Source: Candidatus Borrarchaeum weybense
GTDB lineage: Archaea > Asgardarchaeota > Sifarchaeia > Borrarchaeales > Borrarchaeaceae
NCBI GenBank assembly: GCA_019057385.1
Contig: JAHQJS010000007.1
Span: forward strand, 124,001 to 188,000
Length of the DNA: 64,000 bases
Direction: 5' to 3'
The notes beneath the pieces were generated by a model. That model ran no database searches. It was not told where the DNA came from and saw only the letters and a list, made by a program, of their open reading frames with translations. Below, piece by piece: positions 33,731-42,633 of this stretch; the stretch's first letter is position 1, and the number at the start of each line of letters is the position of its first letter. The translations under genes and the position numbers were made by a program.

Positions 33731-34828
33731 TCATGTAGTTAACAGATTATGAATTATCTGATACCAGTCCAGAAGTCCTTGAATTTCAACATATTCTTCA
33801 GGGCCATGCCAATTTTTGCCCCGAGGTCCAAATTCTACCACTTGTACACCTGTTGGGGCATAAAACACTGCATCGGAACTCCCTGTCGCGATGTACAGCT
33901 CTGGCTTTTCGCCTACCACCTTTTCAGTCTCTTTAACGAGCGTCTGAACCAATTCAGAATTAGGATCTGTATATACTGGAGGAACCCTTGAGGTTGTTTC
34001 TCTAAGAATTTCACAATCAATATCTTTCATAGATTTCTCGAAAGCTACGAGAATTTCCTCTTCAGATACTGTAGCAGGTCTCCTAACATCAACTTTCAAT
34101 TCACATAATTCAGGAATTTGATTGATTTTTGTGCCGCCGCGAATAATAGACGGCGTAACAGTCGTTGCCTCTTTCCCCAGTGTTTCGTAATCGAATAACT
34201 CTTGAGATGTTAAGTTAGTAATAAACTTTGCAGCGCAAAGGATTGCATTTTTTCCTTCCCATGGTCTGCTTCCATGACCTGGAATTCCATGAAATGTTAA
34301 TTTTTGCGAAAAAATGGCTTTAGAGCCATAACATATCCTATTTCCATCCATAGGTTCGCCAAAAATACACCAGTCCGCAGGATATTTCGATACCAGAGCG
34401 CCAGTACCATTTTCACCACTCACTTCTTCATCAGAAACAAATTCAAAAATAGCTTTTTTAGTCAGGATACTCTCATTTTTGAGGAGTTTAATGATCAAAG
34501 ACACCATAACTGCCGCAGCAGCTTTTGCATCTGCTGAACCGCGTCCGTAAACTTTTCCATCTTTTACAGTTCCTTTGCATCTTGATTTTTCGCTCTCAGG
34601 AACAACGTCCAGATGTGTGTTTATTACAACTCGTTGAGAACCCTGTCCAACTTCAACAACAAGATTTTTAAGTCCACCAGATTCGAACAGCGATGTGTTA
34701 ACATCTTCTTTAGCAAGAGTTACGTTTATGTACTCCATTGCCTTGTTTGGTCCTTCTGGGTATTTATAGGAAGGAATTTCAATTAAATTGAGCAGATAAC
34801 CAACAATTTCATCACTTAACTGTTCCAT
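33731..34828 (-). CDS. M20-family metallopeptidase (ArgE/DapE/CPG2 type)
   Basis: 365 residues. Two-zinc M20 amidohydrolase: VVINTHLDVVPES with the first His and Asp, GRGSADAKAA (bridging Asp), EFVSDEEVSGENG with the catalytic Glu pair, CIFGEPM, the dimerisation-domain HGIPGHGSRPWEG, and a final EFGPRGKNWHGPEEYV with the last His. Members remove acyl groups or glutamyl/peptidyl units from amino compounds. It lies 54 bases after the second glutamine-synthetase-like gene on the same strand. Hydrolysis of a gamma-glutamyl or N-acyl intermediate made by that enzyme is a reasonable idea but not shown. TGA stop. Confidence 0.87.
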   Translation of the reverse strand: MEQLSDEIVGYLLNLIEIPSYKYPEGPNKAMEYINVTLAKEDVNTSLFESGGLKNLVVEVGQGSQRVVINTHLDVVPESEKSRCKGTVKDGKVYGRGSADAKAAAAVMVSLIIKLLKNESILTKKAIFEFVSDEEVSGENGTGALVSKYPADWCIFGEPMDGNRICYGSKAIFSQKLTFHGIPGHGSRPWEGKNAILCAAKFITNLTSQELFDYETLGKEATTVTPSIIRGGTKINQIPELCELKVDVRRPATVSEEEILVAFEKSMKDIDCEILRETTSRVPPVYTDPNSELVQTLVKETEKVVGEKPELYIATGSSDAVFYAPTGVQVVEFGPRGKNWHGPEEYVEIQGLLDWYQIIHNLLTT

Positions 34829-34882
34829 AATATCCCTCTGTTATCTTGAAAATCTTAATTAGTGCAAAAAAGAGCTGAAAAG

Positions 34883-36250
34883 TTAAAAAGCTCTCATATA
34901 CATCCGACGTTCCCAATCTGTAACATGTTCACGATAAGTAATCCATTCTGTCATCTTCACTTTGATAAACTCTTCAAAGATAGTCGTGCCAAAGGTCTCT
35001 TTGATTACAGTGTCTTTCTTAAGGTCCTCTAACGCTTCAAAAAGTGTCCTCGGAAGCATTTTTGCGCCCTGACGGGCGAGTTCTTCATCACTTAAGGCAC
35101 TGACATCTTTCTGAATAGGTTCTGGAGGTTCGATTTTTTCTTCAATACCCTTTAATCCACATGCTAGTATTGCTGCAAGGACTAAATATGCATTACATGC
35201 AGGGTCTGGACTTCTAAATTCAAGACGCGTATCTTGTTCCTTCGCATCTAACGGAATACGAATTAAGGTAGATCTGTTATTAAATCCCCAGGTGTTGTTT
35301 ATGGGTGCCCATACATTAGGTAAAAGACGTTTGTAAGAGTTTACAGTACATGCACCGACTGCAGTGATGGCTTTAGCATGCTTTAGAAGGCCGCCGATGT
35401 AATAGTACATCATTTCGGATAAATTATGTCCTTTCGGATCATTTGGCTCGTAAAACAAATTTTGACCGTCTAAATCGTAAATTGAGATATGTACATGCAT
35501 ACCTGAACCAAATAGATGCTGAAATGGTTTAGGTAGGAAAGTTGCTCGATAGCCAAACTGTCTTGCAAGTTCACGTGCAACATTCATGAAGGTAATTTGA
35601 TTGTCTGCAGCTTCTACAGGGGAATAGTGGTTGATATTAACTTCCATCTGTGCAGGACCTCCTTCTTTTGTTACTACGGTAGCATCAATTCCCATCTGAG
35701 CAAGCGTTTTACAATAGGTTCGATAGTACTCCTCCCATTCATCCTGCCCTGACATCGCAAAAATCATTCCATGTCCTTCCTTTTCTGCGTAATTTGCAGG
35801 TGCGTAGGAGCCGTCTTCGTATTCTTCAAGAACATAATATTCTGTTTCAAATCCTATCTGTGGAAAATATCCTAGTTCGTTGTAGCGTTTAATAAGTCTT
35901 TTAAGCATTAATCGTGGGCAGCATTCCCACTCCTTACCGTCATGAGTATATAAGTCACAGAAGACTTTAGCCGATTTTGAGGCGTATGGTAATACTGTAA
36001 ATGTATCAAAATCCGCTTTGATCGTAAAATCTTCTGATTGTGCGCCATATTTATTGCCGAAGGCAAATTGATCAAAAGAAGTGAAGTCCATCGTCCCCAT
36101 GTTCATTTTTAGCCCGTGGTCTAATGCTTTTTCAATAGCCTGCAATATTGCGGCGCGTCCCCTCATGATACCGTTTAAATCACAAAATTGGAATCTAACA
36201 CTTTCGATATTTTTTTCTCTTATAATCTCAAGCACTGTATCTTTGCCCAT
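34883..36250 (-). CDS. Glutamine-synthetase family protein, paralog 2 (possible gamma-glutamylamine synthetase)
   Basis: 455 residues of the GlnA fold. Present: IGFETEYYVLEE, GGPAQMEVNINH, GSGMHVHISIYD, NSYKRLLPNVWAP and TRLEFRSPDPACNAYLV, the metal, ATP and glutamate sites. The ammonium-site loop of true GlnA is replaced by GTMDFTSFDQFAFG, as in amine-accepting relatives. The C-terminal adenylylation segment of bacterial GlnA is not evident. It is about as long as the copy at 25531 but clearly diverged from it, suggesting different amine substrates or one true glutamine synthetase. It leads the M20 peptidase gene. ATG start; TAA stop. Confidence 0.8.
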   Translation of the reverse strand: MGKDTVLEIIREKNIESVRFQFCDLNGIMRGRAAILQAIEKALDHGLKMNMGTMDFTSFDQFAFGNKYGAQSEDFTIKADFDTFTVLPYASKSAKVFCDLYTHDGKEWECCPRLMLKRLIKRYNELGYFPQIGFETEYYVLEEYEDGSYAPANYAEKEGHGMIFAMSGQDEWEEYYRTYCKTLAQMGIDATVVTKEGGPAQMEVNINHYSPVEAADNQITFMNVARELARQFGYRATFLPKPFQHLFGSGMHVHISIYDLDGQNLFYEPNDPKGHNLSEMMYYYIGGLLKHAKAITAVGACTVNSYKRLLPNVWAPINNTWGFNNRSTLIRIPLDAKEQDTRLEFRSPDPACNAYLVLAAILACGLKGIEEKIEPPEPIQKDVSALSDEELARQGAKMLPRTLFEALEDLKKDTVIKETFGTTIFEEFIKVKMTEWITYREHVTDWERRMYMRAF

Positions 36251-36353
36251 GCTTACAACCCCATCTTAGTATAAGTTGTAACCGATTCTTAGATTCTTTT
36301 TAGTATCAAAATAAAGTGCTTAATAAGTGTATTTAATACACTCATCCATTTGT

Positions 36354-37223
36354 CTAATGCTGTTCGAAGAACTCGTAGATAAGATTGTTGACAGTATCTG
36401 GTTGATCAGCACTAATTAAATGCCCAGTATTGAGTATCTCAATCTGGATATCAAGAACGTTTTTTGCAAGTTCCTTGACTTTTGCAGGATCACCCACCAA
36501 ATTGTCTTTTTTGCCAAGAATCAACAGAACGGGGATACTTATACTTTGAAGCTGCTCAGGCGTAAATGGTATAGGAGCCGCTACTCTTGGCGTAGTTCCG
36601 CTCATTACCAAGCCAAACCACTCACCACATGCTTCCAATACTCTGGGGTTATCTCCGAGAGCCCACCGGAGCATATCCTCCGGAGAAAACTGTGTATCGG
36701 GCGACGCAGATTGCTCGATTTTTTGAATCGTGCTATCCGTGGCTGGTGTAACACCCATCGGGCCTAATAAAACAAGTTTCTTCACACGTTCAGGGGAATA
36801 AAGAGCATAATTTGTTGCAATGAATCCTCCATTCGAGGCACCAATGACACAAGCATTTTCTATTCCAAGTTTATCGGATATTTCTGTATACAATTTACTC
36901 AAGGCTTTGCCATCATTCGGGAAACTATCCAGATCATTTAAGACACTTTTCCCTACCTCTCCAAGGTTATCAATAGCATAGGTTAGATAGAACTTGCTTA
37001 ACCCTTCAATATTATAAAGCCATGATGAAGCAGACATTCCTGCGGCGTGAAGTAGCAAGACTGGAGGGGCATCTTTTGGTCCGCTAATAATGATATGCAC
37101 TTTTCCATAAGACGTATTTACAAAAGTGCTCTCATAAGGAACTGGCCATTGTTTAAGTCTTGCGTCATACATCGCCATGAGTCTTACTTCAAAATCAGGA
37201 GAATTGTAGATGGTTTTTGTCAT
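36354..37223 (-). CDS. Alpha/beta-fold hydrolase
   Basis: 289 residues. Catalytic triad: nucleophile Ser in VIGASNGGFIA, Asp in ILGKKDNLVG and His in NTGHLISAD; oxyanion region VLLLHAAGMSASSW. It is typical of soluble esterase/epoxide-hydrolase-like enzymes with a small cap, substrate unknown. ATG start with GAAGGT seven bases upstream. It ends in TAG, with TGA three codons on. It precedes the second glutamine-synthetase-like gene by 103 bases on the same strand. Confidence 0.85.
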   Translation of the reverse strand: MTKTIYNSPDFEVRLMAMYDARLKQWPVPYESTFVNTSYGKVHIIISGPKDAPPVLLLHAAGMSASSWLYNIEGLSKFYLTYAIDNLGEVGKSVLNDLDSFPNDGKALSKLYTEISDKLGIENACVIGASNGGFIATNYALYSPERVKKLVLLGPMGVTPATDSTIQKIEQSASPDTQFSPEDMLRWALGDNPRVLEACGEWFGLVMSGTTPRVAAPIPFTPEQLQSISIPVLLILGKKDNLVGDPAKVKELAKNVLDIQIEILNTGHLISADQPDTVNNLIYEFFEQH

Positions 37224-37381
37224 AATTTTACCTTCTGTAGACTTTGAATAGATGTAGAAATCTGATATATATCACATCTCCGCCATACAGCTACTAGAAT
37301 ATAAATAATTTTAGGTTGGTTTAAAAAACCAGAGGGGCTATTTGTATATGATCTAAGACAAGTATTTCAATAAAGACAGAC

Positions 37382-37942
37382 TTACTCTTCCTTAAATTTA
37401 ATAAGTGCTTCGCAGTAGGGATCTCCTTTAGAATATGATTTCGTAAACTTGAAAGTTAGTTTAGGATTAATTTCCTTTAATGCCTCTTGAGCAGGCTCTT
37501 CGTGGGCAGGCTGACATATAGTAAGCTCAGGCTTTATCCCAAACTCCTTATATCTTGCCCGCCACCCACAACTGCTTAATCTGATAACGGCTCTTTCTCT
37601 GCTTTCCTCGATTAATTCATACTCAGTCTCAGGGCCACTCTGCAATGTACCAACAACAGTGTGTAACTTAGCTGCGTCTATTGCATTCTCTACGGGTAGA
37701 TCGAACATTTCTTTAACTCGATGATGCAAATTCTTAACACTTTCACCCATTACCCTTATGACAATCTCTTTATACTTTTCCCAGCCCATGACGGGTGCAA
37801 AGACTCCTTCTCCCTTACCTAGAAGAGGAACAACAGTCTTCGATCCTCTTAGCAATGCAAAATTGAGCAGGGTTTTAGCGGTTATTGCCCAACACTTCTC
37901 AGGCGGGATCTTTTCCAATAACTCTTTAGATGTTTGCTTCAT
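37382..37942 (-). CDS. ATC-hydrolase-like protein, paralog 1 of 5
   Basis: 186 residues. First of a local family sharing an N-terminal LLEKIPPEKCWAITAKTL helix, a central AIDAAKLHTVV helix after a proline, a Cys in RLSSCGW, C-x-P-A-H (CQPAHEE) and a C-terminal SKGDPYCEALIKF. The Cys layout resembles L-2-amino-thiazoline-4-carboxylate hydrolase-like proteins (PF14196), where these Cys bind cofactor or act in catalysis; the match is from memory. Soluble and small. Tail end of a five-member, same-strand array (37382-41094), 31 bases after paralog 2. ATG start; TAA stop. Confidence 0.6.
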   Translation of the reverse strand: MKQTSKELLEKIPPEKCWAITAKTLLNFALLRGSKTVVPLLGKGEGVFAPVMGWEKYKEIVIRVMGESVKNLHHRVKEMFDLPVENAIDAAKLHTVVGTLQSGPETEYELIEESRERAVIRLSSCGWRARYKEFGIKPELTICQPAHEEPAQEALKEINPKLTFKFTKSYSKGDPYCEALIKFKEE

Positions 37943-37973
37943 TTCTGTTTCACTCTTTGAACTGTTTGAAGGT

Positions 37974-38528
37974 TTATTCTTCCTTAAACTCGATGATGTC
38001 TTCGCAGTAGAAATCTCCTCTTGGTATTGTCTTCGCGAGTTTGTAACTTATATTGGGACTAATTGCCTTGAGTCCATCTTCCCGAAATGTTTGACAGGCT
38101 GGGTCGCAAGCTCTATGCTCAGGATCTACCTCTAACTCTTCATAAATCTCCCAGACTGTCGGACACTTTGTCACTCTGATACTGGCTCGTTCTTGGGTAG
38201 CTTCAATTATTTTAAACTTGCACTCAGGACCTGCCAGTAAAGTTACAGCAACTATGACTAATTTAGCAGCACCTACGGCATCCTCTACTGGTATGTTGTA
38301 AGTCTCTTTAACATATGGAAACATCTGCTTACCACCGTCACTATATATCTTATCGTTTATCTCCTTCCACTTTTCCGCACCCATGACCGGTGCGATGATC
38401 CCTTCCCCCCTACCTAAAATAGCTGCGATGATTTTATCCCCTCTCAGAATTGTGAATCTCCAGAGAGTTTTAGCGGTTATTGCCCAACACTTCTCAGCTG
38501 GCATCATCTCCAAAAACTCTTCAACCAT
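37974..38528 (-). CDS. ATC-hydrolase-like protein, paralog 2 of 5
   Basis: 184 residues. It shares EMMPAEKCWAITAKTL, RGEGIIAPVMGAEKW, PVEDAVGAAKLV, VTKCPTVWEIY, CDPACQTF and RGDFYCEDIIEF with its neighbours. This is the family pattern of three Cys positions, in the TKC, CxxAC and GDxYC contexts. It differs from paralog 1 across about half its residues, so the duplication is not recent. Function uncertain, as for paralog 1. ATG after GGTGAA; TAA stop. The toxin-antitoxin pair lies upstream, separated by about 200 bases without a gene. Confidence 0.6.
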   Translation of the reverse strand: MVEEFLEMMPAEKCWAITAKTLWRFTILRGDKIIAAILGRGEGIIAPVMGAEKWKEINDKIYSDGGKQMFPYVKETYNIPVEDAVGAAKLVIVAVTLLAGPECKFKIIEATQERASIRVTKCPTVWEIYEELEVDPEHRACDPACQTFREDGLKAISPNISYKLAKTIPRGDFYCEDIIEFKEE

Positions 38529-38725
38529 TCAACTTCACCATTTCTCGAACTTTCATTTATCCTTTGAAGAGTATTTGTATATACTCTTGTACTTTTTATA
38601 CTTTCAATTAAAATTGAATTGAGAAAACTACAGCGTTATGGGTGTAGAAGAATACAATAACTATCTAAAAGAATGCATTTTACAGGTAGCTAAGCAAGAA
38701 AGCCCACTGCTTTAGCTGTGAGTAG

Positions 38726-39076
38726 TTACTGAGTGCTCCAAAATCCTCTTTCGAGGCGAATCACTTTTCCCATAATTTTTGAAGGATCTATGCGCTTCAA
38801 GAACTGTTCAAGAATTTGACCTGCATGAGCGTCTGTTGCAGGATGAATCATAACTACAATGATACCCAAGTGATCTTTTCTCGAAGGATACAAAAAATCT
38901 CTGTCGTGAGTGATTAAGATGAATCCTTTAGAGGTAGCATACTCTAATAGCTCGCTATTCTTCGATCCAAGAAGTCTTAGCGTCTTTACTGACTCTACAA
39001 TGAGGCCTTGTTTTTTGAGCCGTTGTAAAGTCTTATGAGACACATCTTCATCCAGAAGAAATTTAAGGGGCAACAA
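38726..39076 (-). CDS. DUF5615 PIN-like toxin
   Basis: 116 residues. Short PIN-like fold: KFLLDEDVSHKTLQRLKKQG at the N-terminus and ILITHDRDFL with the second acidic pair, as in DUF5615 proteins that pair with DUF433 antitoxins. Expected to be an RNase toxin. TTG at 39076 is chosen: GGAGAGGAG lies about 10 bases upstream and the product then begins close to the family start. It overlaps the antitoxin end by 14 bases, the usual coupling. A longer frame to 39121 exists but adds atypical residues. TAA stop. Confidence 0.8.
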   Translation of the reverse strand: MLPLKFLLDEDVSHKTLQRLKKQGLIVESVKTLRLLGSKNSELLEYATSKGFILITHDRDFLYPSRKDHLGIIVVMIHPATDAHAGQILEQFLKRIDPSKIMGKVIRLERGFWSTQ

Positions 39077-39296
39077 AAGGGGAAATCTCCTCTCCTTCAA
39101 CGAATTGTCTAGCAAATGCAATGCAAGCCTTCACATCATCTTCTTTGATATGAGGATATTCTTCCAGAATTTCAGGAATTGTTAAACCATGCTCCAGCAT
39201 TTCAAGAATGATGTATACTGGAATTCGGGTTCCTCGGATGCATGGTTTGCCATGTTGGATCTCTGGATCAATCGAAATTCTTTTTTCAAGATCCAT
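39063..39296 (-). CDS. DUF433 antitoxin
   Basis: 77 residues. Classic DUF433: RISIDPEIQHGKPCIRGTRI, then VYIILEMLEHGLTIPEILEEYP and DDVKACIAFARQF, a small winged-helix-like domain that binds its own promoter and neutralises the DUF5615 PIN toxin encoded next. ATG start. The pair is embedded between ATC-hydrolase-like paralogs, so it probably inserted into that array. TAA stop. Confidence 0.9.
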   Translation of the reverse strand: MDLEKRISIDPEIQHGKPCIRGTRIPVYIILEMLEHGLTIPEILEEYPHIKEDDVKACIAFARQFVEGEEISPFVAP

Positions 39297-39433
39297 TTCG
39301 ATACCTCCGTTTATCTATCTTAAATATCATCTCGGACGAGTTTGATATATTCTTCTTTGTTGCTAATCTTATCAACTTTTCGCATCTACACGTAATAATC
39401 CTTTCATATAATTTCTTTCTTGTTTACCATCCT

Positions 39434-39916
39434 TTATTCTTCTATCTTGTATACATATTCACAATAAGAATCCCCAGCACACATTCCTTTAGGTCGTTCA
39501 ACAGTAGCCTTTGGATTTATCGTCTTAACAACAATATTAAAGAAGATTAAGACCCAATCGCTGATATCTTTGGGATCTGTTTTCCATGCACACCCAATAG
39601 GGACTCTAACTCTACAGAATGTTTTAGACTGCTCAAGTTGAGTATATCCTTCTGTCCCAATGAGCTCATTAAAGATGACAAACCACTTATATATTGCGTT
39701 CATATCGTTGTCCTCTATTTTAAAGACATCTTTAAGGGTAGTGGTCATATTCTTTACTCTATCTTCCCTTTTCCAGATTTTTTCATAAAATTCAAGTGCT
39801 GCAGCTGCACCATCTTTCTCGCGGATCTCATACATAACTCCTTTGAATAAGGTTGTCAGCATTCCCCGAATAAATTTGTATTTGAGTTCCCAAGGAATCG
39901 CCAGTGTCTTAGCCAT
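39434..39916 (-). CDS. Divergent ATC-hydrolase-like protein, paralog 3 of 5
   Basis: 160 residues, shorter and much diverged. It keeps the C-terminal family signature (INPKATVERPKGMCAGDSYCEYVYKIEE), with Lys/Pro-rich strand and GDSYC, but lacks the CWAITAKTL start; it opens instead with LAIPWELKYKFIRGMLTTL. It probably has the same fold with a different ligand. ATG at 39916; TAA stop. Located 36 bases downstream of paralog 4 on the same strand, so part of the same transcript. Confidence 0.55.
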   Translation of the reverse strand: MAKTLAIPWELKYKFIRGMLTTLFKGVMYEIREKDGAAAALEFYEKIWKREDRVKNMTTTLKDVFKIEDNDMNAIYKWFVIFNELIGTEGYTQLEQSKTFCRVRVPIGCAWKTDPKDISDWVLIFFNIVVKTINPKATVERPKGMCAGDSYCEYVYKIEE

Positions 39917-39952
39917 ATTCTCATTTACCTCTAAAATTTGATTCGAAAAAGT

Positions 39953-40513
39953 TTACTCTTCCTTAAACTCGTAGACTCCCTCGCAGTACGGATCTCCTCT
40001 TAGTCGTGACTTAGTGAGTGTGTAAATTATCTTAGATTTAATTGCCTTGTGTCCCTCTTCACCCACTGTTTGATGGCCAGCCTCGCAAGGGATAAAAGCA
40101 GGGTCAGCCTCATGTTCTTTATAGTTCTCCCAGAGCGCACACTTAGTCCATCTGACTACGGCTCTTTCTGGGGTTGCCTCGACTAATGTATACGTGGTCT
40201 CAGGGCCAAACATTAATACTGCAACGATAATGACTAATTTAGCTGCATCTATTGCGTCCTTTACTGGTATGTTGAATGTTTCCTTAACCATGGGAAACAT
40301 CATCTTAGCACCATCACCAAATATCTTCACGCCTATCTCTATCCACTTTTCCTCGCTCCAAAGAGGCGAGATGAACCCCTCACTCCTCCCCAAATCAGGA
40401 GCGATGATAGCCTCCCCTCTCATTACTAAGAAATCGGTAAGAGCTTTAGCAGTTATTGTCCAGCACTTCTCAACTGGAATCTTCTGCAATAACTCTTTTG
40501 ATGTCTCCCCCAT
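39953..40513 (-). CDS. ATC-hydrolase-like protein, paralog 4 of 5
   Basis: 186 residues. Same pattern: LLQKIPVEKCWTITAKAL, RSEGFISPLWSEEKW, PVKDAIDAAKLVIIV, WTKCALWENY, CEAGHQTV and RGDPYCEGVYEF. ATG at 40513 is preferred because AGGTGA stands just upstream; a GTG at 40522 is part of that site. TAA stop. It begins 29 bases after the end of paralog 5. Confidence 0.6.
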   Translation of the reverse strand: MGETSKELLQKIPVEKCWTITAKALTDFLVMRGEAIIAPDLGRSEGFISPLWSEEKWIEIGVKIFGDGAKMMFPMVKETFNIPVKDAIDAAKLVIIVAVLMFGPETTYTLVEATPERAVVRWTKCALWENYKEHEADPAFIPCEAGHQTVGEEGHKAIKSKIIYTLTKSRLRGDPYCEGVYEFKEE

Positions 40514-40542
40514 CCATTTCACCTTTCGAGCTATCTAAAGAT

Positions 40543-41094
40543 CTACTCGTCCTTAAATTCGTAGATGTCTTCGCAGTATGGGTCTCCTTTTGGCATTGCT
40601 TTCGTAAGTTTATGGGTTATCTTAGGATTGATAGCCTTGAGTCCTCCTTGAACCCATGTTTCATGGACAGGATAGCAGGACATAACTTCGTGATTTACTT
40701 CCTGTTCTTTCCACCTATTCATCCAAGGACACTTGGTAGTTCTAACTATGGTTTTGTCTTTGCTTTTTTGGACTATTTCACGCTCCCACTCATCGCCGAA
40801 CGCTAAACTTGCAACGACCGAGACTATTTTAGCCGCTCCTATTGCATCATCCACTGGTATATTGAACATTTCTTTAAACAATGGATATAAACGCATTCCT
40901 CCTTCTTCACCCCAGGCCTTATTTGTTAACTCTTGAAACCTTTCTGCACCTAAAACAGGCGAGATAATCCCTTCACCCTTACCCATTTCGGTCGCAACCC
41001 GTTTCTCCCCTCTCAATAATGCAAATGTTTCAAGAATTTTGGCGGTTATTGCCCATCGCTTCTCAGGTGGAATCTTCTCCAATAACTCCCCCAT
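40543..41094 (-). CDS. ATC-hydrolase-like protein, paralog 5 of 5
   Basis: 183 residues and probably the first gene of the array. LLEKIPPEKRWAITAKIL (the usual Cys before Trp is Arg here), GKGEGIISPVLGAERF, PVDDAIGAAKIV, RTTKCPWMNRW, CYPVHETW and KGDPYCEDIYEF. ATG with GGTGAAC upstream. It ends in TAG, and readthrough would meet another TAG after three codons. Loss of the N-terminal Cys in one copy suggests that residue is not essential or that this copy has changed role. Confidence 0.6.
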   Translation of the reverse strand: MGELLEKIPPEKRWAITAKILETFALLRGEKRVATEMGKGEGIISPVLGAERFQELTNKAWGEEGGMRLYPLFKEMFNIPVDDAIGAAKIVSVVASLAFGDEWEREIVQKSKDKTIVRTTKCPWMNRWKEQEVNHEVMSCYPVHETWVQGGLKAINPKITHKLTKAMPKGDPYCEDIYEFKDE

Positions 41095-41385
41095 TAAAGT
41101 TCACCATTTTTTTAGTTAGTTTTCGCAAGTTTTCTGAAAAGTATATATGTGTACACTTCTCTTTTTTATATTTGACTTGAAATACACAAAATGTACTTAT
41201 TTGAATAGTGACTTTTCTAGTAAAAGAATCATTAAAACCAAAAAATTTTGTTGAATTTCTCTTTTAGAAGGTTCATAGCGTCTTCAAGATGTTGAATAAA
41301 ATCTTGACTTGCATAAAAAGTCAATTTCACGCAACTTAATATCATCCCAGAACACTATCTAAATGTTTCATTTTGTAATAATTTC
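41095..41385. other. Intergenic, no gene seen
   Basis: AT-rich. It presumably holds the leader of the ATC-hydrolase-like array; a TATA-like run (TATATATGTG, and TTTTTTATATTTG further on) lies about 45-80 bases before paralog 5. Nothing else is recognisable until the methyltransferase remnant. Confidence 0.4.
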
Positions 41386-41487
41386 TGGGAAGATGACTTA
41401 AGACTCTACATGAAATATGTAGCAAGAATGAATCTCTTGTTGGGGATTGTTAAGTCACTAATGCGTAGAAGAAGAGGAGGACACTAA
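41386..41487 (+). pseudogene. 3' remnant of a duplicated isoprenylcysteine methyltransferase gene
   Basis: 34 codons ending in TAA give WEDDLRLYMKYVARMNLLLG and a basic tail. This parallels the C-terminus of the intact gene just downstream (FGDDYKHYMQKVPRMNLVVG and a basic tail). The catalytic membrane part is missing, so this is the leftover of a tandem copy. Confidence 0.7.
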
Positions 41488-41489
41488 AT

Positions 41490-41987
41490 ATGAAACAAAC
41501 AAGTAAGATGGGTTTTCTGTTCTTCATCGCTAGTATTTTATCAGTTCTGGCGTTCCCCTGCAATCCACTGATTATATTCAAGGTTATTGACCCAAATAAT
41601 ATTGAAGTATTATTGTATGTTGGCTGGATATTCATTGCAGTCAGTATAACTCTGATATCTCTGTCTTACTATTCTATTTTCTTCCGCAAATTAAATGTCT
41701 TAATTGATAGTGGAATTTACGCAATTGTTCGACATCCCATGTATCTGGGTTGGATTTTAGGGATATTTGTTGCCACCATTTTCTTGTATCAACATTGGAT
41801 ATTTGTGATTATTGGAATTCCTGGAATAGCCAGTCTCTACTTAATCTCAAGACAAGAAGAACAGCGCAACATTGGAAGGTTTGGTGATGACTACAAACAC
41901 TATATGCAAAAGGTACCAAGAATGAATCTTGTGGTGGGAATTATTAGGCAGGTACGACGTAGAAAAAAGAATGAAAATGACAGATAA
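41490..41987 (+). CDS. Isoprenylcysteine carboxyl methyltransferase-family membrane protein
   Basis: 165 residues with four hydrophobic segments. The family signature is complete: GIYAIVRHPMYLGWILG followed, after a membrane hairpin, by RQEEQRNIGRFGDDYKHYM, which supplies the SAM-binding Arg/His/Glu residues of ICMT and PEMT-like methyltransferases. In archaea the substrate is unknown; lipids or prenylated molecules are candidates. ATG start just after the remnant of a second copy. TAA followed by TAG. Confidence 0.82.
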   Translation: MKQTSKMGFLFFIASILSVLAFPCNPLIIFKVIDPNNIEVLLYVGWIFIAVSITLISLSYYSIFFRKLNVLIDSGIYAIVRHPMYLGWILGIFVATIFLYQHWIFVIIGIPGIASLYLISRQEEQRNIGRFGDDYKHYMQKVPRMNLVVGIIRQVRRRKKNENDR

Positions 41988-42215
41988 TAGAGTCCGGAGT
42001 TCATTGGAAACAGCGATATTAATGAATGGGTGAAGGAAGTTTACACCAATCTCTTTTATGATTTCATTTCATGAACCTAAGTAGACGTTATATTCGCCTC
42101 TAAACTTGTCTATTATTTATCGATTACTTTCACCGATCTCTCTGTCATCCCTTTTATTATCGTTTTTTATAATATTAATTATTCAATTGTTGTTGAACAA
42201 AAGGTGAAAATAGAA

Positions 42216-42368
42216 ATGGTAGTAGAAGCATGTGAAATTCAGCATATGTTTTGTCCACAATGTGGAGACCCGTTATATCTTAGAGTTTGGGTAAATAAAG
42301 AACAAAGACTGAAGAAAGTTTTTGTCTGTTCCTCATGTCCCTATGTGAAAGATAAGAGTACCATTTAA
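42216..42368 (+). CDS. Small zinc-ribbon protein
   Basis: 50 residues. Two CX2C knuckles (FCPQCGDPL and VCSSCPYVK), 24 residues apart, form a zinc ribbon of the kind at the N-terminus of RNA polymerase subunit RPA12/TFS. ATG with AAGGTGA nine bases upstream; TAA stop. It stands alone between the methyltransferase and the next hypothetical gene. The 265 bases after it hold no gene I can support. Confidence 0.6.
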   Translation: MVVEACEIQHMFCPQCGDPLYLRVWVNKEQRLKKVFVCSSCPYVKDKSTI

Positions 42369-42633
42369 CTTATACAACGAGAAGCCCTATCTGTTAGTGG
42401 GGTAGTTCTTGAATATCTTGAACTACTTCATCTGCGTTTCCAATAGTCCTTAAATCGTCTCCGTTTAATTTCTCTAATATCTTACTCATTTTTTGGTCAT
42501 TCTCAATAGAAATTCAAAATGTCACAATATCACTTTTTATAAAACAAGTCAATTAGGTTAATTTCAATATAACTTAATTGAGGGGATTGAAATAGAAACC
42601 GAAACTCTCTATCCAGAAGGATTAGTAAAGTTA

